Below are positions 46,481 to 56,000 of a stretch of DNA of 64,000 nt, one piece after another. How positions within the stretch are numbered: the first letter of the stretch is position 1; every line of letters starts with the position of its first letter. The position numbers and the translations under genes were made by a program. Source of the DNA: Euglena gracilis (lineage: Eukaryota; Euglenida; Euglenophyceae; Euglenales); contig CP154956.1 of assembly GCA_039621445.1 (NCBI GenBank), positions 62,698,257-62,762,256 of the forward strand, written 5' to 3'. Under the pieces are notes generated by a model. It worked only from the letters and a program-made list of their open reading frames with translations. It did not search any database and was not told where the DNA came from.

Positions 46481-47096
46481 ATCCGAGTCCAAGGGGTTCA
46501 CAATCCTCCGGATTTCCCCACAAATCTGGACAATCACAATCTTCGGGTTATCGACAAAGGTCCCGATCACCGTTCCGCGACCGCGGACGCGATCGCGCAC
46601 CTCGTGGTCGATCACCCCGACCCCCTTACAAACGTGATACAAATCGTGACTCATCGCGATCACGTTCGCGAAGTGGATCATCTTCTTCGCGATCGTCATC
46701 CGGGAAACCGGATTACAACAAGAACCGTGGTCGAACGGGATTCCGTTCACCAAGACCTCCAAGGGGTGAAAGCCCATCACATAACCGACAACAGTCACAA
46801 AACCGACAAAAGTGTTCCCTTTGTGGATCACACAACCACCATTCGTCCAAATGTTACCGTCCTCGCTCTCCCCGCCCGAACCAACGTCAGCACCATGATA
46901 CAAAACACAACAACAAACACAAAGTCGGGTTCAAAATCTCCTCTTTGGAGGAGGGAACCCCGGCTTCGGGCAGGGAGGGGGATGAGAACTCCGAATCCTC
47001 GTTGGAGGATGACCGCAATGCGGTCCGCGCATTGCGCGCTATCTACTCACACAAGAAAACGATAAACAGCCGAAGTGCTGAATCGGACTTTGAGTA
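46475..47096 (+). pseudogene. Outer element nucleocapsid with RS-rich region and CCHC knuckle
   Basis: In the plus frame that ends at TAG 47094-47096: RSRSPFRDRGRDRAPRGRSP, DSSRSRSRSGSSSSRSSSGK and then CSLCGSHNHHSSKC, which fits C-x2-C-x4-H-x4-C exactly. The arginine/serine-rich flank would bind RNA. It continues to an acidic end (SSLEDDRNAVRALRAIY). The protease frame starts 10 bp after this stop, in another frame. Confidence 0.82.
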
Positions 47097-47106
47097 GGGG
47101 AGCCCG

Positions 47107-48583
47107 ATGTCTGTGGGCACGGACCTCTGGGCTGATGAACAGACGGAAGTAGGACCTGATCAACCTTACTTTCCTTGCCCATCCGCCTTTTTGGTCGGTA
47201 CCCGGAAAATTTTCGGGTTCCCCACCCCCCACTCCAAATTTCTGCCTGGAATGCTGAGCAAAGTAGGAACGGGATCGTGGAATAGTTGTAGAAAGAACAA
47301 TTTTACACCGGATCCTGCACTTTGCGTACCCCCCATGGAACTTTTGGTCCAAGCGGAAATCCGAACACAAAATTTTTCTACCAAATGCAAAATTTTGGTC
47401 GACACAGGGTGTCGAATCCCCCTTCTTTTCCGAACGGGATTAATTCCCAACTCCCTCTTGGTGAAAGCCAAGTACCCTATCAAAATTATGACTGCTGACA
47501 ACAGCCCCATGTGTGGCGGTGACTTGGGATGCTTTTTGGACATACTCCTCCCCATCATCCCCAAGCACCACTCACACTCCCCACACATACAAAATTTTCT
47601 GGGTACCTGGAGTTACGAATCGGGTATTCGCGGGTCTGACGTAATTTTGCGTTTTCCGTTCTTGCGTCAGAACCGCCTTATTGTGGATTGCCCCTCCCTC
47701 GGTTTGCGCACTACTTCACGCACACAACCCACACCACCGAATTTCTCCCCCATGACATCTCCCCAGATGTCCCCCCGCCTGGCCACAACGTTTTATACAA
47801 CCGAAAACACCGTTTCCTACCCTAGGGGTAAAGAGAAAGCTGCAACCCTGCCCACTACACTTTTACCGCACGTTTCCCACGCGGTAGGGAAAGCGAGTAG
47901 TTTAACCCCCCACGTTCCACTGGGTTCCAAGGCGAAAGCCCAAAGGCCTGAAGAAATTTCGGTGTCGAGTAGCCGCCCAGCTGCACAACTTTTACGTTTT
48001 CCACCAGGTGTGTCGATTTCGGACACCCCTGTGCACCCCCCAGCAGCTACAACTTCCAACACCCCCATACACACACTACACATGACTGACATGCACTACC
48101 AGACCGACACTTCCTACCAATGCGCACATTGCCGGAGAATTTCCACACAACCTGATTTCGATTGTGGATGTATAGTTGAACCTTCCAAACTAATCGCTTT
48201 TCACAACAACCAGAGTACACTTGGTACCGGGACCGGTACCGAGTTTACCCTGACCGCTGAACGAGAACACAACACACCGGGTTGTTACCCGTTGTGTGTT
48301 GAAGTACATCGACAATTGGACAAACGCGGAATCGCGTCCCTGTTTGGAATCGCGAGAATCGCGCAACAGGACCTCCAATGGCAGAAAGACAATCTCTCTG
48401 ATCCCGAATGGCAGAATGCCAACCCCTCCAATGCCCTTGCATACAAGTGGCAGAATGCCAACAGTACTTGTACTTCTTAAAATACACCTGATACATTTGG
48501 TACAATGATTGATCAAGTGTCTTCGGACACACCGCATTACCGATGTGGCTCGGTAAACTGTGTTTCAGCCCTCCATAGGACTG
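47107..48583 (+). pseudogene. Outer element protease and N-terminal pol
   Basis: The aspartic protease motif KILVDTGCRIPLLFRTGL is near 47390-47440 (Asp codon at 47401), with IMTADNSPMCGGDLGCF downstream as the flap/second strand. A long Pro/Thr/Ser linker follows, with a Cys-rich patch (QCAHCRRISTQPDFDCGC). The frame meets a TAA at 48478-48480 and continues in the same frame to the insertion point (ending ALHRT). Across the 13.3-kb nested element the same frame resumes at 61848 (ETATVFANRIWNAFNFGQ). Confidence 0.78.
48580..48583 (+). other. Target-site duplication ACTG, left
   Basis: ACTG directly precedes the TG of the left LTR. The same ACTG follows the CA of the right LTR at 61847-61850. 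Only 4 bp match (the next base out is G on the left). Confidence 0.85.
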
Positions 48584-49425
48584 TGTTTACCGGCCCCACC
48601 CCCTGTGCGCCGCCGGTCGCCCCCGCGACCGGCGAGTCCCGGTGGGCCGAGGGCCCGGGGGGGTCCTCGCCGTCGTGGATAACCACCGACAGCAGGGGGG
48701 TGGGTGTTTCCGGGGTGGGGCCTGCGCTTTCTCGGGGAATTGGTGGGCTCAAGCCAACCCCCATTTTTTCACCCAGGTGGTTTCCCCAACCCCAGCCGGT
48801 GCGTAGGATCGTTTTTTCAAGGGTTTCCGAAACTTTGGTGAAAAACGAAAAATCTGCCATTTTGATTGCAAATCTCACTTCTCCTCTCTCTCTCTCTCAC
48901 TCACTCACTCTCACACTCTCTTGCACACCTTGCAAAACCAACCCACTGAAACTTGGAACTTTGAAGCCAAAACTGAAAGAAACTTGAATTCTGAAACTCC
49001 GAAACTTGAATGAGAAGACACTTGAAACTGAAACTGTGAAATGTGAATGTATGAAATGTGCAAACCTTGGGGCAAGGAGCGTTCGGTGAAGGTGGCGAAG
49101 ACGGTGATATAGAGGAGTGGGCGGTGGTGTTTAAGGCTCCTTCAAGACAATGACTTCAATGGATCAATGACCAACAATGAAACTCAGCTTGCAATTCCAA
49201 ATCAAAGTCCAATTGCCAAATTCAATACAATAGTATTCCTTCTTGCCAAATATTGGGGAAAACCCCTCAAGTTCTGTGAAAAATGACAAATTTGAAAGCG
49301 CAAACTAATTTGACCCGCTTCCAATTTAAGTCGCGGGTTTTTTTAACTGGTTGGCTGTTACCCGCGACTTTGAAATTTGCGCTTTCTGGCAATTTTTGGC
49401 TGCCGGCGAAAGCCGGCGGCCGACA
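48584..49425 (-). repeat. 3' LTR of the nested element (842 bp)
   Basis: Ends TGTTTACCGG...GCCGACA, i.e. TG..CA. It differs from the other LTR by T/G in the run near 48701, G/T near 49169, and one CT dinucleotide in the CT tract near 48890. It contains a perfect 10-bp hairpin CGCCGGTCGC/GCGACCGGCG (48611-48634). Confidence 0.95.
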
Positions 49426-49436
49426 CCCCCTCCCTT
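49426..49436 (-). other. Polypurine tract of the nested element
   Basis: Minus strand AAGGGAGGGGG, immediately upstream of the 3' LTR, where plus-strand DNA synthesis of LTR elements is primed. Confidence 0.8.
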
Positions 49437-49644
49437 GCGACCTTAGTCGGACACCAAAAATTCGCCCCCCCCCCCCGTTCCTCAACAACGGGGGGGAGAT
49501 CCTCCATTCGGCACTCTTTCATCCAAAGCCTATGTCCCACACCCATTCTCCCTTGAATCAACAAATGGGAAACAAACTTCAGGGACTATGGCTTTCAAGT
49601 GCCTTCAAACCTTTGGGAAAGACTTGGTTCACCAACCAATGAAT

Positions 49645-50095
49645 ATTAGACTGCCCCCCCCCCCGCTTCTCACGGGTGGTGTGAGGGTCTTCACCAAGTT
49701 CTGCCCCCCCCCTTCCAACGGGTCGGGGGATTTTTGATAAAAATTCGGTTGCCGCCCCGGGCCGGGGGTATTTTTGTCAAAAAAAATCGACCGCCCCCCC
49801 CCCCTCCTCGGGCCGGGGGGATTTTTGTCAAAAAATCGAACGCCCCCCCCCCTCCTCGGGCGGGGGGATTTTTTGTCAAAAAATCGAACGCCCCCCCCCT
49901 CCTCGGGCCGGGGGATTTTTGTCAAAAAATCGAGGCGCCCCCCCCCCCTCCTCGGGCCGGGGGAATTTTTGTCAAAAATTCAAGGCGCCCCCCCCCCCTC
50001 CTCGGGCCGGGGGGAATTTTTGTCAAAAATTCAAGGCGTCCCCCCCCCTCCTCGGGCCGGGGGGATTTTTGTCCAAAACTCTGTCCCCTTAACCA
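49645..50095. repeat. Minisatellite of ~48-bp units near the 3' LTR
   Basis: About nine units of the form C(8-10)-tcctcgggccgggggga-tttttgtcaaaaa-tcgaacg, with outer units more diverged. The plus strand carries the C runs; the element's own (minus) strand carries G runs that could form quadruplexes. It sits between the accessory region and the polypurine tract and creates PPPP-rich open frames that are not genes. Confidence 0.9.
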
Positions 50096-50366
50096 ACCGG
50101 GTGAGGGCTCATAAAGTGACCAAGGACTCCCAACCACAGTGTAATCCATCCTCATCCACACATCCGAATGATTTAGGAAGGAACCCTTATAACACCACCG
50201 CGTGACCGTAATGCGAGGGGAAGCAACGCGAGGGGTAGGGAGAGGGAGAGGGAAGGGCGGACGGCAGTATAGGGCAGAATATAGCAAATGAGGTGATGGT
50301 GCGTGGGAGGTACTGGGGTTCACCGGCCCAACATGGTCATGACCGGTACCCTCCCACTTTTAGCAA

Positions 50367-51439
50367 TCACGCGCAATATATGTTGATGGTGGGGGGTTGG
50401 CCTTTGCCATAGGCCTTGCCTTTCCCCCCTTTGTCCCCCTTGTATGGTTGGTATCGGTGCCCGCCGCTCCAACAATCCCGCGCTAGGTGCCCCCACCGGC
50501 CGCACTTCCAACATTGTCGGCTGCGGCGGGGGGCTTGGGCGGGGTGTGTTGGTGCGGCAGGACCTTGTGTGTGTGTTGGCGGTACAGTACTTTCTGTCTC
50601 CGCCAAATCAACTTTGGGGGGGAGACCAAGGTCATTACGCAATTTGTTCACAAGGACGATTCTGTCCCGGGGCTTCGGTGCCTACCCCTTTGGCACCCCC
50701 CATTCAGGGCCTCCCCCCACCTTGGCCCACTTAGGCCTTCTCCCGTCTCACCCCAAGGCCTCGGTCCATACCTTCTTTCCGTTTGTGTCCCCTCTCCCTG
50801 TGGAATATGGTGTGCCCATTCTCATCACAATCCTCCTCATATTGACAATCCAAACACCTTTTTTTGTAAAACAATCTTCTCTCCCCTCTTCCCTGAGAGG
50901 CAAAAGAACCGTGAACTCCCGAAACAATTTTGGCACTTCATACCACTCCCTTGGCTGAAAATCGGGTGTCCGAAATGGCACCCCTCTGACATCACCCTTC
51001 AAAAGTTTCACAATTGATTCATAATCTTTTAAATCCCCCTCCCCATCGTTCAAGGGAGCCAAAAAGTGTCTCCCCGTGTCAAACATCACATGTTTTGTAA
51101 AATCCTTGGAGCCTCTCATCCAAACTTAATTTCCCACAACACCTCATATGGCTGAAATCGTCCTTGAAAGGTCTCAAAATTGAATTCGGTTAAGGCATCA
51201 ATGGTTTCCAATTGACATGAATCCCTCCTCCCCATGTTCCGGGAGCCAAAAAAGTGTGTGGTGGCGTTTATTATTTTTAATTGGTTGCCACCCCATGTGG
51301 TGCCCAATTTCCTGGGAGCTTGTCTGGCGTTTTGTCCTTTCCCATTCTCTTTCAAGATGTTGCTGGGGGGCATTCTCCTGGCCCCTGCTTTGGCCTCTGC
51401 CACACCCATTCCACAGGCATCCTCCTTTTTGGCGGACAA
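50367..51439 (-). CDS. Accessory region of the nested element with a CCHC zinc knuckle
   Basis: Three minus-strand frames: 51439-51116 (FGSRNMGRRDSCQLETIDAL and FETFQGRFQPYEVLWEIKFG), 51119-50748 (overlapping the previous stop as ATGA; KHVMFDTGRHFLAPLNDGEG and YEVPKLFREFTVLLPLREEG), and 50651-50367 with CWKCGRWGHLARDC, a perfect C-x2-C-x4-H-x4-C knuckle, then a KG-rich tail. They lie between integrase and the 3' LTR, where retroviruses carry env or accessory genes. No signal peptide or membrane segment is seen, so this is not an envelope. The Gag ORF lacks a knuckle, so this may supply the nucleocapsid function. The frames may be joined by splicing or frameshift. Confidence 0.6.
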
Positions 51440-51491
51440 AAAAACAACACGCCTTTTTTTTTAAAAAACGCCTTAGCTCATACAAGGCCTC

Positions 51492-53087
51492 CTAGCTCAG
51501 CAGCTTATGGCCCACCGTCATTTTCAGTCCGGACATTACGTCCACTTTCACTTTTTTCTCACGACAATATTTCACAAACTCTTCACTGAAACGGTGAATG
51601 AAATTTCCTGCCGGTTCCCAGGTTTCCTCCCCGTCCTCATATCCGACCCACTTGGTCAAAAATTCCCATTTTCCATCTTTTCCTCTCAGCGGACTTATAA
51701 TTTTTTCGACCACCCACTCATCCGGTAATGCCTCTTTTTCGGTTCGTTTATAATAAAAAAGAGGCACCCCCTTACCTTCCACTTGGGGTTCCCGATACTT
51801 CTTCAAAAAACTCCTATGAGCTTTCGTCTCCACCCCAGATTTCATCTCAATTACATAACTCCGTTCCCCTTCTCTACCCTTCACGACCCCAGGTCCCACC
51901 CACCTAGAGTCAAGCTTCTCACCCGACCCCTCGGGTCTCCTATACCAAACCGTCGTCCCCACCTTTAGGGGTTCCATTTCTTTCCTCCCCTTATTTATCC
52001 TTGCCACCTCCTCCTCATGCTTTTTGTTGAGTATCCTAGCCACCCTCCCATCAATGTCTTGCATCCTTCGGAAAAACTCCACCGAATCCTCACATTCTTT
52101 GGGTGGTTGGTAGGGTACCCCTGCCAATGGTCTTTCCCTTCCAGTCACAATTTCATATGGGCTCAATCCGCTTTCCCCCTTTACGTCATGAATTCGGTCC
52201 AAAACTTGGGGTAAAGCTTCAACCCAATTAATTTTTTCCTCCACGTACAATTTTCTCAACACCTCCATTACCTGCTGTCCGGCTCTCTCAACCCTCCCGT
52301 TTGCTTGGTGGTGGTACGCTTGGGAATACGCCTGCCTAATCCCCAAAAGTGCACACATGTTTTTCCACCAAGTGCTTGTGAAATGGCTCCCTTGGTCACT
52401 TGAGATGACCGAGGGAACCCCAAAAGGCCTCCACTGATTTTTCACCATTTCCTTAGCCAACTTGGCACCGGTTAATCCCTTGTCCTTGCATGCAACCCCC
52501 ACAATCCAACCCGAATGCCTATCCACACAAAGGGCTAGGGTGTCGTACTCCCCCCCATCGTGTAAAACCCTTGGCATTCGAAACAAATCGATGGCAACAC
52601 TTGTCATTAGTGCAGGGGGTATGGGTGTGGACTCGATCGGTCCTTTCAAACTCTCCCCCCTCACACTCGCTTGGCATGTGGAACAATTTTTGCTGCAATT
52701 TTGGTTGAGTTGTTTTGCAGCCTTTTCATCAGCCCAAACAAAACGGATTGCCATGTGTTTCCAAACTTTTTCAGGGCCAACGTGCCCCAAAAACTCGTGA
52801 ATTTCTTGAATCACCAAGTGTTGAAAACTTTCAGGCACACACAACTTTTCCTCGAAAAACAATTGGCCATTTAGCACTTTGAAACCCTTTGGCCAAATTG
52901 AATCGCCTTTGGTAGCTACCCATTTTTCTTTCCATGTGGGGCAGTGAGAATATGCTTCCCCCCAATCACGCTCCCATACGGGCTTAATATCCTTAGGGGT
53001 CGTACTTGGCAGGGCGTCCCCCACTTCCATACGAGTGTCCCCCCTCGAACTTTCAGCCGTCTCTGGGACAGGGCCCCACTTTCTCAT
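51492..53087 (-). CDS. Integrase with C-terminal chromodomain (nested element)
   Basis: 531 codons from ATG 53087. It inserts the cDNA into the genome. An N-terminal zinc-binding region (H97, H102, C135, C138) lies in HEFLGHVGPEKVWKH ... CSKNCSTCQ. The catalytic core has D167 (SVAIDLF), D231 (ISSDQGSHFTS) and E267 (NGRVERAGQQVMEV), giving D,D-35-E spacing. There is a C-terminal GPGVV region, then a chromodomain at about residues 458-508 with WVVEKIIS, WEFLTKWVGYEDGEETWEP and an aromatic cage. Chromodomains of chromoviruses bind histone marks and steer insertion. It overlaps the end of pol by 35 nt in the +1 frame. The frame ends in TAG but stays open for about 98 more codons. Confidence 0.93.
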   Translation of the reverse strand: MRKWGPVPETAESSRGDTRMEVGDALPSTTPKDIKPVWERDWGEAYSHCPTWKEKWVATKGDSIWPKGFKVLNGQLFFEEKLCVPESFQHLVIQEIHEFLGHVGPEKVWKHMAIRFVWADEKAAKQLNQNCSKNCSTCQASVRGESLKGPIESTPIPPALMTSVAIDLFRMPRVLHDGGEYDTLALCVDRHSGWIVGVACKDKGLTGAKLAKEMVKNQWRPFGVPSVISSDQGSHFTSTWWKNMCALLGIRQAYSQAYHHQANGRVERAGQQVMEVLRKLYVEEKINWVEALPQVLDRIHDVKGESGLSPYEIVTGRERPLAGVPYQPPKECEDSVEFFRRMQDIDGRVARILNKKHEEEVARINKGRKEMEPLKVGTTVWYRRPEGSGEKLDSRWVGPGVVKGREGERSYVIEMKSGVETKAHRSFLKKYREPQVEGKGVPLFYYKRTEKEALPDEWVVEKIISPLRGKDGKWEFLTKWVGYEDGEETWEPAGNFIHRFSEEFVKYCREKKVKVDVMSGLKMTVGHKLLS

Positions 53088-56000
53088 CCCAAAAATGAAC
53101 TCGTTTCTTTTCTTTCCTGGGCCCTTGTGAGTGGGTGTCCACAGGGGTGTCTTTTCCTCCTGGGTCTACCCCACCCTCGGTTCCCCTCCTTGTGCACTCT
53201 CCTTTTTCCTCCTCAGGTGTTACGTTTTTGCCACTACGGGTTGTCACCCCCCGTATCCAGGCATTACGTAAATTGGGCTGGTTTTTGATTCTTATCTCCA
53301 AACACTGTTTTTCCTCTTCTTTTTCCTCCCGGATAAAATTTTCCATTTCATCCTTGTCTTCGGCTGACCCATGCTTACTTATATCCCTTAGGGCCTGTGA
53401 AGCTGGGTATGCCCACCGACTAAGGATATCCGCTATGGTATTTTCTTTACCCGGGATATATCCCACCGTCAAATCATACTTGGAGAAAATTTGATGCCAT
53501 CTCGCCCTCCTCCCAACCGGACCACTGGGGGTGTCTAGGACCTCCCTTGTCCAAGACTCCAAACTTTGGTGGTCGGTTAAAACCAAAACGGGTTGCAATC
53601 CAATCCAACTCTCCCATTTTTGTAGTGCCAAAATTATGGCGTACGTCTCCAACTCCCTGGGGGTCCATTTTCTTTGCCCCTCGGTCAATTTTCGAGACAT
53701 AAAAGCCACTGGCACAGTTTTTTTCTCAATCACATCCTGGGCTGTGGGTCTTCCTCCCCCCTCCTTCATTTGCTCTAACGTTGCCCCCACGGCGTACCCA
53801 CTGGCATCAACCCTTAGCACAAAGGGTTTATCTGGGTCTACCCGTTGCAACATTAGGCCCGAACACAACCTTTTTTTCAGCTCCTCAAAAGCTTTTAAAT
53901 CCTCCCCATCAAATTCCACAGGTTTTCGACTTCCTTTTTTTCCCACCTCCCTGGGGACTTTCAATTTGTCTTGCAGCCGGGCAGCCACTTCCGCATACAT
54001 GTGAATGTATGCATTGTAATAATTTGTGAATCCCAAAAAGGCTCTCAAAGCCGTAATTGTTTTTGGAACCTCCCACTTTTCGATCGCTCGTAACTTACCC
54101 GGTGCAGGCCTCCTAGTCCCGTTTCCTAAAATTTGTCCACAAAATTCAACCTCCTCCACAAAAAGTTTGGCTTTGAATTCATCAGCCACCAAAAGTTCTG
54201 TTTTGAGCACTTCCAACACCCTCCTCAAATCTTTTTCATGTGCCCCCACCAGGTCCTCCCCTTCCCCGACCGTTGTCCCCACCAGTATGTCATCTATGTA
54301 CCCTGTGGCGATATCCCTTACTGGTGTCAAACGGTCATCGATCATTTGCTGAAATTGCTGGGGGGCATTTGTCAAACCCATTACGTTCACCCTCCACTGA
54401 AAAATGCCTTTGGGGGTAAAACAACACGTTATGGGTCGACTTTCTGGGTGTAGGGGTTGTTGGTGGAAAGCTTGCTTCAAATCGATGATCGAAAACATTT
54501 GGTTTGCACCATGTTTGACCAAAATGTCTTCAATTTTGGGTAGGGGGTAGTTGCATCGCCTTGTTTGGCTGTTTGGCCCCCTGAGGTCCACCACCCCCCT
54601 CCAAGGAAAATCGTTGGATTTTTTTGGAACTGGAAAAGTCTGGGACAGCCATTCTGAATTTTTGGCTGTGGCTGGCTCAATGTATTTTTTGTCGAGCCAG
54701 TCTTGTGTGATTTTTTCAAGTGCCTCTTTCCGCTCACCATGCATGAAAAAAGGCTTCTGTCTGGTTGGCTTTGCCCCCTCCTTCAGCGGTATGTATGCAT
54801 AACCATATTGTCCTCTTTCGGGGGGGTCTGGAAATGGCGATGACCGAAAGACCGTCCCCCTGTAATCTTGCAAAACTTGTTCCCTCAACTTGACTACCCG
54901 TTCCTCCTCTTTTTTGTCCTCCCCCTCCCTTGCAATTATCATTCGGTTGATAACTTGCACTGGGGGGTCACTTCCCTCCAAATTTGTGGCAACCTCCCCC
55001 AGGTCCTCATCGCTCAAAAATTGCAATTCCTGGTCCAACCCTTCCAATGGCAAACAAAGACCAAGTTTTTGCAACCCAAACGAAGACCCGTCTGCCACAG
55101 TCACATTGTCCACTGAAAAATTTGTGTCATCCCTGAATTTTTGCGGACCCCTCCGTCTTTCAACACCCCGCAAAAAAATCAGGTCGGGGCTGTCTTTCAC
55201 CAATGCCTTGTGGTGTGGAAAAATTCCCAGTTTTGCCTCCGCCAACCATGGATAAGAAAGAATGGCATCAACTTTGATATTTGCCTCATAAAATTCAACC
55301 TCATATTCCACCCTCTCAATTTCCCTTTCCTCATTCCAATTTTGTTGAAGGATCATTTTCACCTTTGCACATCTGCTCCCCCCCGCCAAAGTTTGCCCAT
55401 TGGCAGTTTCAAACCTTAACGGGTCCTTAGCAGGATACATTAGGTGGTCCCCTATCAACCCTTGTCGAATGAGGTTTGCCTCCGCCCCCGTGTCAATCAA
55501 AATTCTGGCCTTTTTTTCCTCCCCATTTGCCAACCTAATCTGGGTTTTCAACAGCAGTTGTCTGTCCTCCCCGAGTTTCTTTGCTCCTCCACGAGTTTTC
55601 GTCCCCCTCAACATTCTTTTTTTCAGCCGAACCAATTTTTTCTTCCCTGGGGCTGCCCCCCCCTGGGAGGGTTGCCTTCTATCAATCAACAAGGCCCACA
55701 CCCCCCAACGGGTTCCCCTCAAAATCCTCCCATCAGCCTCAAACAACTTTGTCCCCTTGGGAAAATAAATCTTTTTGACAGCCATAGCCACCAGATTTTT
55801 CACCCACCTCCTATTCCAGTCTGGGCAAATACAAATTGCCCGACAATTGGAATTTTGCAATTTTTCAGCCACCTCAGGCCACAAAGTCCAGGGGGGGTTC
55901 ATCCACAACGTTTCCTCCGCCCCCCAATCCTTTTTCATGGCATCATCATCCTCCCCGTAAAACTTTTCACACCTGGCATTTTGGCTGGTTGCAAAACAAT

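Noticed and set aside
46334-47065. 243-codon plus ORF (MTTKNTVFRG...)
   Set aside because: A shadow frame over the RS-rich nucleocapsid; the neighbouring plus frame carries the CCHC knuckle and is the real one.
48537-48878. Minus ORF covering the left LTR and flank
   Set aside because: This is the LTR copy of the ORF1 start running out into the outer element (GVGPVNTVLW...). It is the 3' LTR, so it would not be expressed as ORF1.
49645-50095. CRISPR-like array of 48-bp units
   Set aside because: Units are contiguous without unique spacers and lie inside a eukaryotic retrotransposon; it is a minisatellite.
50367-51439. Envelope gene in the nested element
   Set aside because: The position is right for env, but the peptides are hydrophilic, without signal or membrane segments, and carry a zinc knuckle.
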